From an uncultured Rhodospirillales bacterium (GTDB lineage: Bacteria; Pseudomonadota; Alphaproteobacteria; ATCC43930; CGMCC-115725), in assembly GCA_903822185.1 (NCBI GenBank), contig CAIJOA010000011.1:1-64000 (forward strand): DNA of 64,000 nt, given 5' to 3'. Position 1 is the first letter of the stretch. The number at the start of each line of letters is the position of its first letter. Below the pieces are notes generated by a model. The model did no database searches and was not told where the DNA came from. It saw only the letters and a program-made list of their open reading frames with translations. The translations under genes were made by a program, and so were the position numbers. Of the stretch, positions 1 to 9,048 are shown piece by piece.

Positions 1-20
1 GGACAAGCCCGGCCATGACG
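1..20. repeat. partial intergenic palindromic repeat at window edge
   Basis: The first 20 bases look like the right half of a small hairpin repeat (AAGCCCGGCCATGACG). The complete unit resembles the one near 7507-7535. The left half lies outside the window, so this is a resemblance only. Confidence 0.35.
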
Positions 21-38
21 TAGAAAATATCCGAAAGC

Positions 39-1268
39 TTACTGTGCGCGCGCAGCGAGCCGTTGCGCTTTTACCTGTGAGATCGTTGGTTCGAGGTTGA
101 ACAGCTTCTTCGCATTTCCGCCGAGGATGTTGCGCTTGGCCGTTTCGCTAAGAAACGGAAGGTCGTAAATCGTCGAGGGCAAATCCATGTCCCAATGCGG
201 ATAGTCGGACGCGTAAAGCAATTGCGTTTCGGCATTGATCATCTCGAAGGTAAGTTCGAGCGCCTTGGTGTTGTGGACCATCTCCATCGGCTGCGTCGAA
301 TAAAACATGTCACGCATATAATCCGACGGCTTCTTCTTCAACAGCGGCACTTCGGAGCTGCGCATCATCCATTCGTTGTCGAGACGCTGCATCAGGAATG
401 GAATCCAGGCGAGACCGCTTTCGACCCACATCGTCTTGAGCTTGGGGAACCGTTCCGGCAGACCATTGCAGATCCAGTTGGTGCAATGAAGGATGTTGAA
501 CCACGAGAAGCCCAACGCGTGCGCCGCCATGAAGCGGTTGCAGAGATTGAGGCTCGGGTCGTTGGCGCCGCCGCCGAACTGGCTGTGGAAGATCAGGGGC
601 AGGCCGCGTTCTTCGACCGCTGCATAGGTCTTCATATAGACGTTGTCGTAAAGCGGCTTGTGCCGCGCGGTACAGACGGTGAAGCCGACCACACCCTGAC
701 GCCCGGCAAATTCCTCGACGACCTTATAAGCGGCTTCGGGATCGTTCATCGGCAGATAGAGCGACGATTTGATGCGCGGCTCGTGCGCGAGGACGGTGTC
801 GCAGAGCCAGCGGTTGTAGGCCCGCGCCAACGCCACTTCGACCTCGACGCGCGGCGTGAAGCCCAGGGCGAGCATCGGCGTCGGAAAAAGACAAAGGATG
901 TCGATGCCGATCGCATCCATCCAACGCCGCGTCAGCGAAAGATCGCGCAGGATGCCGGCGGGCGTCTTTTCCTTGCGCCGTCCGGGGTAGCGCGTGACGC
1001 GACCGCCCAAAGACTGATAGTTGCCGCCCGCGCCGATACCGGGCGCGCCGAAACCCTGATATTTCGCCTGATCGCGCATCACCGGGTCTTCGATGAAATC
1101 GCAAATTTGGGCGAAGGATTCGGTTTCGTAATGATGGCCATCGACATCGACGATGAGGAAATCCTCGTAGCGCCGCTGGATCGCCTGTTCGTTCGCATGC
1201 GATAGAAGAGTCGAGGTGTCGAATTCCTCGACGGACAAATCGCGGAATTTGCTATCGATTGTATCCAT
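39..1268 (-). CDS. amidohydrolase family (PF04909-type) metal-dependent hydrolase or decarboxylase
   Basis: A 409-residue protein. Near residue 41 it has the motif VDVDGHHYE, the metal-binding beta-1 strand seen in amidohydrolase-2 enzymes (ACMSD / resorcylate decarboxylase-like, TIM barrel). Later features fit the fold: a histidine-bearing strand (LIFHSQFGGG), an HCTNWICNG segment, and a C-terminal YASDYPHWD motif supplying the metal-binding Asp. The family hydrolyses or decarboxylates small cyclic or aromatic acids; the substrate here is unknown. ATG at 1268 follows a GAGG-containing stretch. The gene lies 29 bases downstream of a periplasmic solute-binding protein on the same strand, suggesting that the imported ligand is its substrate. 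Confidence 0.85.
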   Translation of the reverse strand: MDTIDSKFRDLSVEEFDTSTLLSHANEQAIQRRYEDFLIVDVDGHHYETESFAQICDFIEDPVMRDQAKYQGFGAPGIGAGGNYQSLGGRVTRYPGRRKEKTPAGILRDLSLTRRWMDAIGIDILCLFPTPMLALGFTPRVEVEVALARAYNRWLCDTVLAHEPRIKSSLYLPMNDPEAAYKVVEEFAGRQGVVGFTVCTARHKPLYDNVYMKTYAAVEERGLPLIFHSQFGGGANDPSLNLCNRFMAAHALGFSWFNILHCTNWICNGLPERFPKLKTMWVESGLAWIPFLMQRLDNEWMMRSSEVPLLKKKPSDYMRDMFYSTQPMEMVHNTKALELTFEMINAETQLLYASDYPHWDMDLPSTIYDLPFLSETAKRNILGGNAKKLFNLEPTISQVKAQRLAARAQ

Positions 1269-1297
1269 CTTCCTCGTTCCCTCTGCTATGCCCGCGA

Positions 1298-2287
1298 TTA
1301 CTTGGCGGCGACGGGCAGGAATTTCTCGGTATAGAGCTTCGTCATATCGGGCTCGGTCGGGAGCAAATTCAACTCGACGAAGGATTTCGACAGGACGGCC
1401 AAAGCCGCCGGGTCGAACCGGCCATCGTCCGAGAACATCGGCATGACCTCGTCGAACACCTGATTGATAATATCCAATGGAACGCGTGTCACCTCGTTCG
1501 CGATCCGAACCGATTCGGACTTATTTTTCCGCATATACGCAATAGTGTCGAACCAGCCGGCCAGGAACTTGCGCAAATCCTCGGGCCGCTTCTCGATCGC
1601 CGAATCATTGGCGAAGATGACGTGCATCATGAACGTCGGGACGATATCGCCGAACCGCACCAGAATACGGGCAACACCCTCCTTTTCCAGCTTCGTCGCC
1701 AGGAAGATGTCTGTCGGCATGCCTGCCACCTGCCCGGTGCGCAGCGCCGCGAACTGGGATGAATCGGAACCAAGGCCCAGCGGCGTGATGCCGTCTGCGC
1801 CCCAACCCTGTTGCCGCGACAGCTCACGCGCCAGCCATTCGGGCACGCCGCCCGGTGCAGACACCGAGACCATTTTTCCTTTGAGATCGGCGACGGTCTT
1901 GATCGGCCCGTCCTTCTGGACGACAAAAGCCATCAGATAAGGCTTACCCGCCATGGCGGCGATACCGAGCTGCGGCGCGCCCTTGGCGACGAAAGACAAG
2001 GCCGGCCCCGAACCGAGGCCCACATCGATCGCATCGGCGGTCAGTGCCTGTTGCTGCTTCGCGGCGCCGCCGAGGACGTATTCCTCGACCTCGACACCGT
2101 GTTTTTGAAACATGCCCTTTTCCATGCCGATATTGAGCGGTACGAAGGAAAAGACCTCGCCCTGCGGCTTGCCGATGCGGAGTTTTTCAGCCGACGCGGG
2201 ATGAAGCGCGATCAGGCAGCCGGCGGCCGCCAGAATAATGCCGAGCCCCCAGCGGGACTTTGACGGGTGATTGTTGCGGATGGGCAT
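1298..2287 (-). CDS. ABC transporter substrate-binding protein, NitT/TauT (NMT1/SsuA-like) family
   Basis: A 329-residue protein with a positively charged start and hydrophobic core ending in an ASA site near residue 33, a Sec signal peptide. The mature part begins LRIGKPQGEVFSFVPLNIGMEKG, then KHGVEVEEY, then the VADLKGKMVSVSAPGG block; these are hallmarks of periplasmic binding proteins of the nitrate/sulfonate/taurine class. It should bind a small organic ligand in the periplasm. The start is well supported: GGAGGAGGTGGGTC lies just upstream of ATG 2287. No ATPase or permease gene is nearby, so the transporter partners must be elsewhere. It probably forms an operon with the amidohydrolase downstream. 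Confidence 0.88.
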   Translation of the reverse strand: MPIRNNHPSKSRWGLGIILAAAGCLIALHPASAEKLRIGKPQGEVFSFVPLNIGMEKGMFQKHGVEVEEYVLGGAAKQQQALTADAIDVGLGSGPALSFVAKGAPQLGIAAMAGKPYLMAFVVQKDGPIKTVADLKGKMVSVSAPGGVPEWLARELSRQQGWGADGITPLGLGSDSSQFAALRTGQVAGMPTDIFLATKLEKEGVARILVRFGDIVPTFMMHVIFANDSAIEKRPEDLRKFLAGWFDTIAYMRKNKSESVRIANEVTRVPLDIINQVFDEVMPMFSDDGRFDPAALAVLSKSFVELNLLPTEPDMTKLYTEKFLPVAAK

Positions 2288-2349
2288 GACCCACCTCCTC
2301 CCAGAACGCGTTTTTGTTGGTCTTGATATAACGCGTTATGGGCCGGACT

Positions 2350-4977
2350 TCACCCTCGTTTGTCACGCGGCAAAGTTGTGAACAGGGCTTCCCGCAATTC
2401 TTGTAGTTTCGGCGGCTTGCTCAGCATGCGATCGACATGGGCCGGGAAATCCCGGTCGCCGACGATGCGCTGGCCCCAGCCGGTCAGAAGAATGACCGGG
2501 GTGGCGGCCGAAATCTGCTTGATCGACCGCGCGACCTCGTTGCCGTCCATATAGGGCATGCCCAGATCGCTGATGACGACGTCGTAGGGTTCGGGCGAAT
2601 TACGCACGGTGCGGAACGCATCGACCCCTGCCCGGCCGTCGCTGGCCGTGCCGACCGTGTGACCTTCGACCTCAAGCACCAGCCGCATCGAATCGAGAAT
2701 GACCGGATCGTCATCCACAACCAGGATATGAAGCGGTGGGACGATCATCTCTTCGGTCGGCGTCCCGACGATCGCAGCCGTCGCTTCCGCCACGATCGGG
2801 AATACGATACGGAAGGTCGAACCCTTGCCCGGCGCGCTGTCGATTTCGAGTTCGGCATTGTGGCGCTGCATGACGCCATAGACCATCGCGAGGCCAAGGC
2901 CGGTGCCGCGTTCGCCCTTGGTGGTGAAGAACGGCTCGAGACAGCGCCGCCGCACATGCTCATCCATGCCGACGCCGGTATCGACGATCTCGATCAACAC
3001 ATCGCGTTGCGCGGGCGTCGGTGAATCGAGCCAGGCTGAGCCGCGTTCCAGCGTGCGTACCGTCAATTGTCCGCCATGCGGCATGGCATCGACGGCATTG
3101 AAGATGAGATTGGTCAGCGCCTCGCGAATTTCGCTTTCGATGCCCAGTGCGGCGGGCAGATCGTCCTGCAGCTCTTTGCGGACATCGATGACGATACCGC
3201 TACGCAGCGGCATGTCGCCCCAACGCGCCCGCGTCAGATCGACGACCTGTTCGACCAGGACATTGAGATTGACCGGCAGCAGCACAAGCTGGGCGTCACG
3301 CCCACGATAGAATTCGCGCATTCGAGCAACGGTCGCCTGCACGTCATCGACCACGCGGCGGACGGTTTCGAGATGGCTGCGCGTGCGCGGACTTAAATCG
3401 GGTTCGCTCGACAGCAACGAATCGGTATAGAGCGCCATCGGCGAGATCGCGTTGTTGATGTCGTGGGCGATGCCGCTCGCCATCTGACCCAACGCGCGCA
3501 GCCGTTCCTGCTGCATCACCGCCTGCTGCGTCTGGCGCAGTTCGTCATAGGCTTTTTGTAAGGTGCCGCGAAGCTGCGCCTGATGTGCGGCGAGGGCGAC
3601 ATGCTCGCTGAGTTGCTTCAAGAACTCGCAATCGCTGCTGCTGAAGCTGCGTTCCTCACGCCGCGCCGCGATCAACACACCGAAAACTTCGCGCTCGACC
3701 ATCAACGGTACGATAACAAGCGCGCGCAAACCACCGCTCGCCAGCTTTTCCGGAAACGGAAAACCGACATAGCTGATGTCGGGCTCATAGACGAGTTGGC
3801 CGCCAACGCAGCGCGACAGACCGTTCTGATCGATCGGAATGCGGGCCTTTTCCGGCATCGCCAATTCGATCGCCAACGGACGGCTTTTGACGCCGACATT
3901 GCTGACGGTCAGAACGTGCACCTCTTTGTCGTAAAGACCGATACAGCCGAAATCGATCGGCAGTTGATCTTCAAGGCTGCGGATCACGACCTGAAAGATG
4001 CTTTGCAGATCCTGACGCTCGCCGATGGCGCGGGTGATCCGGTCGAGGAGGTTGAGACGGTCGAGTTGGGTTTGCAGCCGTCGCTCGGCCTGCTCGCGCA
4101 GCGAGTTCTCGGCGGTCAGCGCAAAGTTCGTGGTTTCGAGTTCGGCCGTGCGCTCGCCGACGCGGCGATCGAGATCCTTGTTGAGATCGGTCAAGGCGCG
4201 CTGCGCCCGGATGCGCTTCACCATCTCGATCGAGCCCATCTGCAGCAGGGCGATCAACAGGAACAACCGGCCAAGCAACATGCCGACATGGGCGGTCATG
4301 CCCGCGGCGTCGTTGGCCGTGCGCGAAAAGAGGATGGTGAAATTGGTGAGAACGAGAATAATCGACATGACCGCAATCGTGCCGGTGATGTCGTTGTTTT
4401 CGCGCCGCCGCCAGCAGACGACGCCGGCAATGGCCCATAGGATCGGCGACAGAATGAGGCTGGGCCGGCCGAGGCCGATCGCGTCACGATCCGCATAACG
4501 TGGCAGCAATTCGAACGCGACCAGCATCAACAGCGTCAGAATAAAAAGCGCCGCCGCGAACCGGCCCGTCTTCTCGGTAAAGCGGCGTGGCAGCCACATG
4601 ATCGCCAGCACGGCAAGCGGCAATAGGTGCGAATTCGGGCCCCACGTGCCGGCACGCCAGCGCGTCTCGGGCAGTCCCCAGATCACGAGATCGGACAGCG
4701 CCTCCAGCGCGGCGACCGTGTGCAAAAGTTCGCTAAGAGCGAGGATCGAGAAGGTGACGGCGAGCGCACGCGCGAATCCCTCGCCGGTTCGCGCAGCCAC
4801 GTCCCAGAACAGCATCGCGACGAGCCCGCTCGTCAGGAAGATGCTGGTGTCGAGAATGGAGTGGAAGATCGGGCTGTTGATATGGCTGGCTGTAAGGAGC
4901 GCCAGCGCGGCAATGGCGAATATTGCCAGCGCGATCGTGAGATTAAAGCCGAGGTTTAGCTCGTCTTCCCGGTCCAT
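2350..4977 (-). CDS. membrane-anchored hybrid sensor histidine kinase (multi-TM, GAF, HisKA, HATPase, REC)
   Basis: About 875 residues. The first ~250 form seven or eight membrane helices resembling a MASE-type sensory module. A charged coiled coil and a GAF domain (roughly 315-465) follow. The HisKA helix contains ASGIAHDIN with phospho-acceptor His505. The HATPase domain has NAVDAM, DTGVGMD and GERGTGLGLAM. A C-terminal receiver domain begins ILVVDDDP and carries Asp804 in VVISDLGMP. I start at ATG 4977, preceded by GGAAAG; a GTG at 5001 would add eight residues with weaker support. Signal and output are unknown, and no separate response regulator is adjacent. The built-in receiver suggests a phosphorelay or self-contained regulation. 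Confidence 0.88.
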   Translation of the reverse strand: MDREDELNLGFNLTIALAIFAIAALALLTASHINSPIFHSILDTSIFLTSGLVAMLFWDVAARTGEGFARALAVTFSILALSELLHTVAALEALSDLVIWGLPETRWRAGTWGPNSHLLPLAVLAIMWLPRRFTEKTGRFAAALFILTLLMLVAFELLPRYADRDAIGLGRPSLILSPILWAIAGVVCWRRRENNDITGTIAVMSIILVLTNFTILFSRTANDAAGMTAHVGMLLGRLFLLIALLQMGSIEMVKRIRAQRALTDLNKDLDRRVGERTAELETTNFALTAENSLREQAERRLQTQLDRLNLLDRITRAIGERQDLQSIFQVVIRSLEDQLPIDFGCIGLYDKEVHVLTVSNVGVKSRPLAIELAMPEKARIPIDQNGLSRCVGGQLVYEPDISYVGFPFPEKLASGGLRALVIVPLMVEREVFGVLIAARREERSFSSSDCEFLKQLSEHVALAAHQAQLRGTLQKAYDELRQTQQAVMQQERLRALGQMASGIAHDINNAISPMALYTDSLLSSEPDLSPRTRSHLETVRRVVDDVQATVARMREFYRGRDAQLVLLPVNLNVLVEQVVDLTRARWGDMPLRSGIVIDVRKELQDDLPAALGIESEIREALTNLIFNAVDAMPHGGQLTVRTLERGSAWLDSPTPAQRDVLIEIVDTGVGMDEHVRRRCLEPFFTTKGERGTGLGLAMVYGVMQRHNAELEIDSAPGKGSTFRIVFPIVAEATAAIVGTPTEEMIVPPLHILVVDDDPVILDSMRLVLEVEGHTVGTASDGRAGVDAFRTVRNSPEPYDVVISDLGMPYMDGNEVARSIKQISAATPVILLTGWGQRIVGDRDFPAHVDRMLSKPPKLQELREALFTTLPRDKRG

Positions 4978-5071
4978 GTGCTTTCCACGCCCAGGCGCCA
5001 CTCCGAACGGGAACCCTGAATTAGAGAAACTGTAGTAACCTTCCTCTAAATATACCAGCAGTAATAGCTTT

Positions 5072-6301
5072 TTACGACAATGGTTCCGGTTGTGTCGCCA
5101 TCCGCGGGATCGGCGATATGAGCACGATCACCGCTTGGATCGAGAAGCCGATCGCCGCGAGGATAAGACAAGTTTCCGCGTCGAATATTCCGCCCACAAG
5201 TGCACCGATCGCGGCGCCAAGCGGCCGAGCGCCTTGCGTTGCCGTCAGATTTACTGCCGCGACCCGGCCGAGCAATGCCGCCGGAGTGACGAGTTGGCGG
5301 ACCGTTGCGGTGCCGATGATCCACATCATCGGTCCGATTCCCATGATGAAGTAGCTGAAACCGGCGAGCCAACCCGACGGACACAAGATCGTGAGCGCCA
5401 TCAGAACCGATGCAGCAAAGCCGGCGAGCGGACCGATGGTGATGAACGTCCCATAACGGATCAGACGGGTAATGCGCGGCGCCAGCAACGCGCCGGCGAC
5501 GAGACCGACGCCATTCGCCGCGAGGGTCATGCCGACATGCGAGGCCGAGAGTCCCAGCGCCCGAACCGCATAGGGCACATAGACCGCCTGGATGATGAAG
5601 AACGACGTATTGAAAATGACCGCCGCCAGCAGGATCGGCCGCAACAGGAAATGGCTGAAGACGAAGCCCGCCCCTTCGCGCAGATCGTGCAGCATGTGCC
5701 GTGGCGGCAGCTTCGCGCGCGCCGGCTCCTTGAGGCCCGCGAACAGCAGCACCGCCAAGACCGACAATGCGCCCGCCAAGGCAAAGGCCGCCGACGCGCC
5801 GGTCCAACTGATCAAGGCGCCCGCAACCGCCGGCCCGGCGATGAAGGCGGTCGTTCGCGCCACCTCGAGCCGTGCATTCGCGGTACCCAAGGATTCGCGC
5901 GGGACCAAGGCCGGAATGAGCGACGGCGCGGCGACGGCATAGGCCACCGTCCCCGACGCACCGAGAAAGCCGAGCAAACCCAGCAACAGCAACGACAGAT
6001 CGCCGAACCACAGCAACGCGAGAACCACGATCAGCGAGACGGCACGCACCGCCTCTGCGATCGCCATCAATCCGCGCCGTGAGCGGCGATCGGCCAACAC
6101 CCCGAACGGAAACGAGAACAAGAGGAAGGGCAGCGTCTGCGCCATCTGCAACAGGCCGGTTTGGCCTTCCGCCGCCCCCAACACCAACACGGCGACGATC
6201 GGCGATGCTGCGAGGCTCACCTGCTCGGCCGATTGCGCGGCGAGGTTCGACCAAGCGAGCCGGGCAAAGGCCGAAGGAAGACGCGACAAAGAAGAAGACA
6301 T
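5072..6301 (-). CDS. MFS transporter, EntS-like exporter family (MFS_3)
   Basis: A 409-residue protein of about 12 hydrophobic helices. The loop between helices 2 and 3 has GVLADRRSRRGLM, the MFS signature, and a later loop has LGTANARLEVART, typical of the enterobactin-exporter-like MFS_3 group. Members export siderophores, drugs or metabolites across the inner membrane; the substrate here cannot be read from sequence. The gene follows the hybrid kinase on the same strand but upstream of it in transcription, with about 90 bases between. Those bases include a short A/T-rich stretch near 5040-5070 but no clear hairpin. It is probably a separate unit. Confidence 0.85.
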   Translation of the reverse strand: MSSSLSRLPSAFARLAWSNLAAQSAEQVSLAASPIVAVLVLGAAEGQTGLLQMAQTLPFLLFSFPFGVLADRRSRRGLMAIAEAVRAVSLIVVLALLWFGDLSLLLLGLLGFLGASGTVAYAVAAPSLIPALVPRESLGTANARLEVARTTAFIAGPAVAGALISWTGASAAFALAGALSVLAVLLFAGLKEPARAKLPPRHMLHDLREGAGFVFSHFLLRPILLAAVIFNTSFFIIQAVYVPYAVRALGLSASHVGMTLAANGVGLVAGALLAPRITRLIRYGTFITIGPLAGFAASVLMALTILCPSGWLAGFSYFIMGIGPMMWIIGTATVRQLVTPAALLGRVAAVNLTATQGARPLGAAIGALVGGIFDAETCLILAAIGFSIQAVIVLISPIPRMATQPEPLS

Positions 6302-6505
6302 AAAACCCAGACGCCGTTCGACAGAGTTAAAACTTCGTTTACGCCAACCCGCACCCGCCGGAACACGGCGCTAATCGGCTACGCAACGCGGGCATATCCA
6401 CCCTGCGACCGCGAAACCACGGAGCCAATAAGGAATTTTCGCGGCAAATGCACGCGGAGCACATTGCCGTAACCGGCGGTTAACCAGTTCGGCCTAGCAT
6501 CGTCG

Positions 6506-6886
6506 TTGAAGTTCCGGGGCTTAGAAGGCAATCGTACTTTGTCCACACGCGGTATCATCCGATCACAAGGCGACCGTCCACGTAATGACGTGGGTTGGGC
6601 AGAACGCCGTCAATTTCGTCGCAAGGCTGTAATCTGGGCTGCGAAACTCGAAACCCATATGGGCACGTTCGAGTGCATCACCCTTGATCTATCTCTGGGC
6701 GGCGCGCGTCTGCGTCTCGCGCAGAATATTGAACTGCTGGAACCGGCGACTCTGATCCTCGACAAGTTCGGCAAATTCCAAGGCGAGATCGTCTGGCACA
6801 CCCCGACCGAAGTCGGAATCCAGTTCACTGAATCCCCCGAAGCCGTCGCCAGCCGCTTCGGCAACATCCTCCCCCTCGGCGCTTAG
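6506..6886 (+). CDS. PilZ-domain protein
   Basis: Up to 126 residues. The core has ERRQFRRK followed about 30 residues later by LDLSLGGARL, which match the RxxxR and D/NxSxxG motifs that bind cyclic di-GMP in PilZ domains. It is a stand-alone PilZ with no attached output domain, so it presumably acts as a small c-di-GMP receptor on an unknown partner. The start is uncertain: the in-frame TTG codons at 6506 and 6539 and GTG 6590 all lack a convincing Shine-Dalgarno sequence, and the domain itself begins near the GTG. It stands alone between the divergent MFS gene and the pdh/lip block. Confidence 0.75.
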   Translation: MKFRGLEGNRTLSTRGIIRSQGDRPRNDVGWAERRQFRRKAVIWAAKLETHMGTFECITLDLSLGGARLRLAQNIELLEPATLILDKFGKFQGEIVWHTPTEVGIQFTESPEAVASRFGNILPLGA

Positions 6887-6910
6887 TTCTTAGCTTTCTG
6901 CATCTCGATC

Positions 6911-7011
6911 GTGCATCCCTCGACTTCGCTCGGGACGAGGATGATCGAATCTTTGCACTGACGAATGCAATACACCTTCGACCTCGTCCCGAGCGAAGTC
7001 GAGGGATGCAC
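6911..7011. repeat. inverted repeat with perfect 30-base arms
   Basis: Bases 6911-6940 and 6982-7011 are exact reverse complements, separated by 41 bases. The arms begin GTGCATCCCTCGACTTCGCT. This is an intergenic palindromic element between the convergent PilZ gene and ratA. Transcribed either way it could fold into a long hairpin and act as a terminator. It looks like a dispersed repeat rather than a gene-specific site, though only this copy is in the window. Confidence 0.85.
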
Positions 7012-7030
7012 GGCGTTCATGCAATAGCTC

Positions 7031-7477
7031 TCAGAGTGGCTTCGGTTTTCCATAAAGCTGATGCGCGCGCGTCTCGAAAGCGCCGACCATACGTTTGACC
7101 GCTTCGTTGAAGAACATCTCCATGATCTTCTGCAGCATCTTCGAGCGGAATTCGAAATCGACATAGAAGTCGATCAGGCAGCCGCCATCCGGCTGGGGCA
7201 CGAAAGACCAGTGGTTGTTCAGGTATTTGAACGGGCCTTCGCTGTAGCTGACATCGATGCTGTCCGGCCGGTTCAGCACGACGCGCGAGGTAAATCTCTC
7301 GCGGATCATCTTGTAGCCGATCAGCAGATCACCGACGATTTCATCGCCATTGCGTTCGCGAACGCGCGCGCCGACGCACCAGGGCAGGAATTCGGGATAG
7401 CGCTCGATATCCGAAACGAGATCGAAAAGCTGCTCTTGCGTGTAGGGCAGCAGCTTTTTTTCCGCATGAGTCGGCAT
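7031..7477 (-). CDS. ratA: RatA/Coq10-type START-domain protein (ubiquinone-binding)
   Basis: A 148-residue member of the polyketide cyclase/START family. It starts MPTHAEKKLLPYTQEQLFDLVSDIERYPEFLPWC, the standard N-terminus of the bacterial RatA / mitochondrial Coq10 group. The family binds coenzyme Q or other lipids and supports respiratory chain function; the E. coli member was also described as a toxin acting on ribosome association, which is not evident from the sequence. It is last in the lpdA-dinB-lipA-ratA run, 82 bases after lipA, with a small palindromic repeat between. Next to lipA is its usual place in Alphaproteobacteria. Confidence 0.87.
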   Translation of the reverse strand: MPTHAEKKLLPYTQEQLFDLVSDIERYPEFLPWCVGARVRERNGDEIVGDLLIGYKMIRERFTSRVVLNRPDSIDVSYSEGPFKYLNNHWSFVPQPDGGCLIDFYVDFEFRSKMLQKIMEMFFNEAVKRMVGAFETRAHQLYGKPKPL

Positions 7478-7506
7478 CAGTAAGTCATCCAGTCACGGCT
7501 GGACAT

Positions 7507-7535
7507 GGATCGCCGGGTCAAGCCCGGCGATGACG
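7507..7535. repeat. short palindromic repeat between lipA and ratA
   Basis: The hairpin CGCCGGG TCAAG CCCGGCG (7511-7529), flanked by GGAT and ATGACG, matches a small repeat common in intergenic spaces of Alphaproteobacteria. The right edge resembles the sequence at the very start of this window. Confidence 0.6.
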
Positions 7536-7559
7536 AAAGAAGAAGAACATGCGTCGGCA

Positions 7560-8498
7560 TTAAACGGGCGCGGCCGCCGTGAGTTTCGCGTTCCGCGCGG
7601 CGCGCAGCTTTTCGAAGTCATCGCCGGCGAAATAGGACGAGCGCGTCAGCGGCGAGGCCGAAACCATCAGAAAGCCCTTGCCGAACGCTTGGCGCTTGTA
7701 GGTCTCGAATTCCGCCGGCTCGACGAAGCGCGCGACGGCGTGATGCTTCACGGTCGGCTGCAGATACTGCCCGATGGTGAGAAAATCGACTTCTGCGGCG
7801 CGCAGATCATCCATCACCTGCGCCACTTCGGTCGCGTCCTCGCCGAGCCCGACCATGATGCCCGACTTGGTGAACATCGCCGGATCGAGTTCCTTCACGC
7901 GGTTCAAGAGACGCAGCGAATGAAAGTAACGCGCACCCGGCCGGACGCCGGCATAAAGCCTCGGCACGGTTTCGAGATTGTGATTGAAGATATCGGGCCG
8001 CGCCGCGACCACGGTTTCGAGCGCGCCGTCTTTCTTCAAGAAGTCCGGCGTCAGCACTTCGATCGTCGTGTTCGGCGCCGCGCTGCGGATCGCGGTGATG
8101 ACCTTGGCGAACTGGTTCGCGCCGCCATCGTCGAGATCGTCGCGATCGACCGAGGTGATGACGATGTGATGCAGGCCGAGTTTCGCCGCCGCCTCGCCGA
8201 CATGCTGCGGTTCGTGCGGATCGAGCAGATCGGGCTTGCCGGTCGCGACATTACAGAAAGCACAAGCGCGGGTGCAGACCGAACCGAGGATCATCACCGT
8301 CGCGTGTTTCTGCTTCCAGCACTCACCGATATTCGGGCAAGCCGCTTCCTCGCAGACGGTGTTGAGCTTGAGCGTGCGCATCAGATCGCGCGTCTCGAAA
8401 TATTCGGGCGAGTTCGGCGCCTTCACCCTGATCCAATCCGGCTTGCGCGGAATCGGATTGTCGGGTCGATGGGCTTTTTCGGGATGGCGAACGGTCAC
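7560..8498 (-). CDS. lipA: lipoyl synthase
   Basis: A 312-residue radical-SAM enzyme that inserts two sulfur atoms into octanoyl groups on lipoyl domains. Both iron-sulfur cluster sites are visible: the auxiliary cluster cysteines 49, 54 and 60 ([12 protein letters not shown]) and the radical-SAM cysteines 75, 79 and 82 (CTRACAFC). Length is normal for the family. The start is GTG at 8498, which overlaps the TGA of the upstream dinB-like gene (GTGA), implying translational coupling. It sits directly behind the pyruvate dehydrogenase genes, whose E1 beta and E2 lipoyl domains are its substrates. Confidence 0.96.
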   Translation of the reverse strand: MTVRHPEKAHRPDNPIPRKPDWIRVKAPNSPEYFETRDLMRTLKLNTVCEEAACPNIGECWKQKHATVMILGSVCTRACAFCNVATGKPDLLDPHEPQHVGEAAAKLGLHHIVITSVDRDDLDDGGANQFAKVITAIRSAAPNTTIEVLTPDFLKKDGALETVVAARPDIFNHNLETVPRLYAGVRPGARYFHSLRLLNRVKELDPAMFTKSGIMVGLGEDATEVAQVMDDLRAAEVDFLTIGQYLQPTVKHHAVARFVEPAEFETYKRQAFGKGFLMVSASPLTRSSYFAGDDFEKLRAARNAKLTAAAPV

Positions 8499-9007
8499 GC
8501 AATCACCTGCGGCGTCACAAGGAAAAGGTCGGTGTCATCGGTCTTCTCGCCTGCTGCCGTAATCAGCGCATGAGCCTGGCCGCGATGATGAGTCTGATGA
8601 TTGAAGAAATGGGCGACGAGCAATGAGACCGGCGCGGTCACGTCGCGATTGGCCGCGCCGCTGAACCAGGTCATCGGCTTGCCGAGCCAGGGCTCATCAA
8701 CCTTCGACGCCCAATGCTCGATGCTGGCGTCGGCTTCGACCCGCGCCGTCTGCAGCGCCTCGAAATCATAGAATAGTTGTGGGCTTTGTTTCAGCACCCC
8801 GTCGGGCTTTTCCCAGCCGGCGAAGCGTGACATCCAGGCGCGGTCGCCCCACAGAATATGTGTCAGCGTTGCATGGAGCGAACCCCAGAACGCGCCGCGA
8901 TCCGCCTTGCGCGCAGCATCGGTAAGCCGTGAAGCCGGGCCGTAAAGCCGCCGGTTCATCTCCGAATTATAGGCCGCCATCGTGCGCACATAGGCGGGGG
9001 TGATCAT
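8495..9007 (-). CDS. DinB family protein
   Basis: A 170-residue predicted four-helix-bundle protein. The start ([34 protein letters not shown] in pieces) and the pattern [20 protein letters not shown] followed by [13 protein letters not shown] match DinB/YfiT-like proteins; the spaced histidines (near H45, H134 and H138) form the usual metal site. Some relatives are thiol-dependent hydrolases or transferases, but most have no known reaction. It lies between lpdA and lipA and overlaps lipA by four bases, so it is co-transcribed with lipoate genes. A role connected to them is not established. Confidence 0.88.
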   Translation of the reverse strand: MITPAYVRTMAAYNSEMNRRLYGPASRLTDAARKADRGAFWGSLHATLTHILWGDRAWMSRFAGWEKPDGVLKQSPQLFYDFEALQTARVEADASIEHWASKVDEPWLGKPMTWFSGAANRDVTAPVSLLVAHFFNHQTHHRGQAHALITAAGEKTDDTDLFLVTPQVIA

Positions 9008-9048
9008 CGAGAGGGTCGCTTTCTCGCGGCACGAAGCCGGCCGCCGCT

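Noticed and set aside
195-1205. 336-codon open frame on the plus strand across the amidohydrolase gene
   Set aside because: Rich in Arg/His/Val with no motif, as expected for an antisense shadow; the amidohydrolase motifs on the minus strand are clear.
6887-7030. CRISPR-like array
   Set aside because: Only two arms in inverted orientation with a single loop; CRISPR needs direct repeats with multiple spacers.
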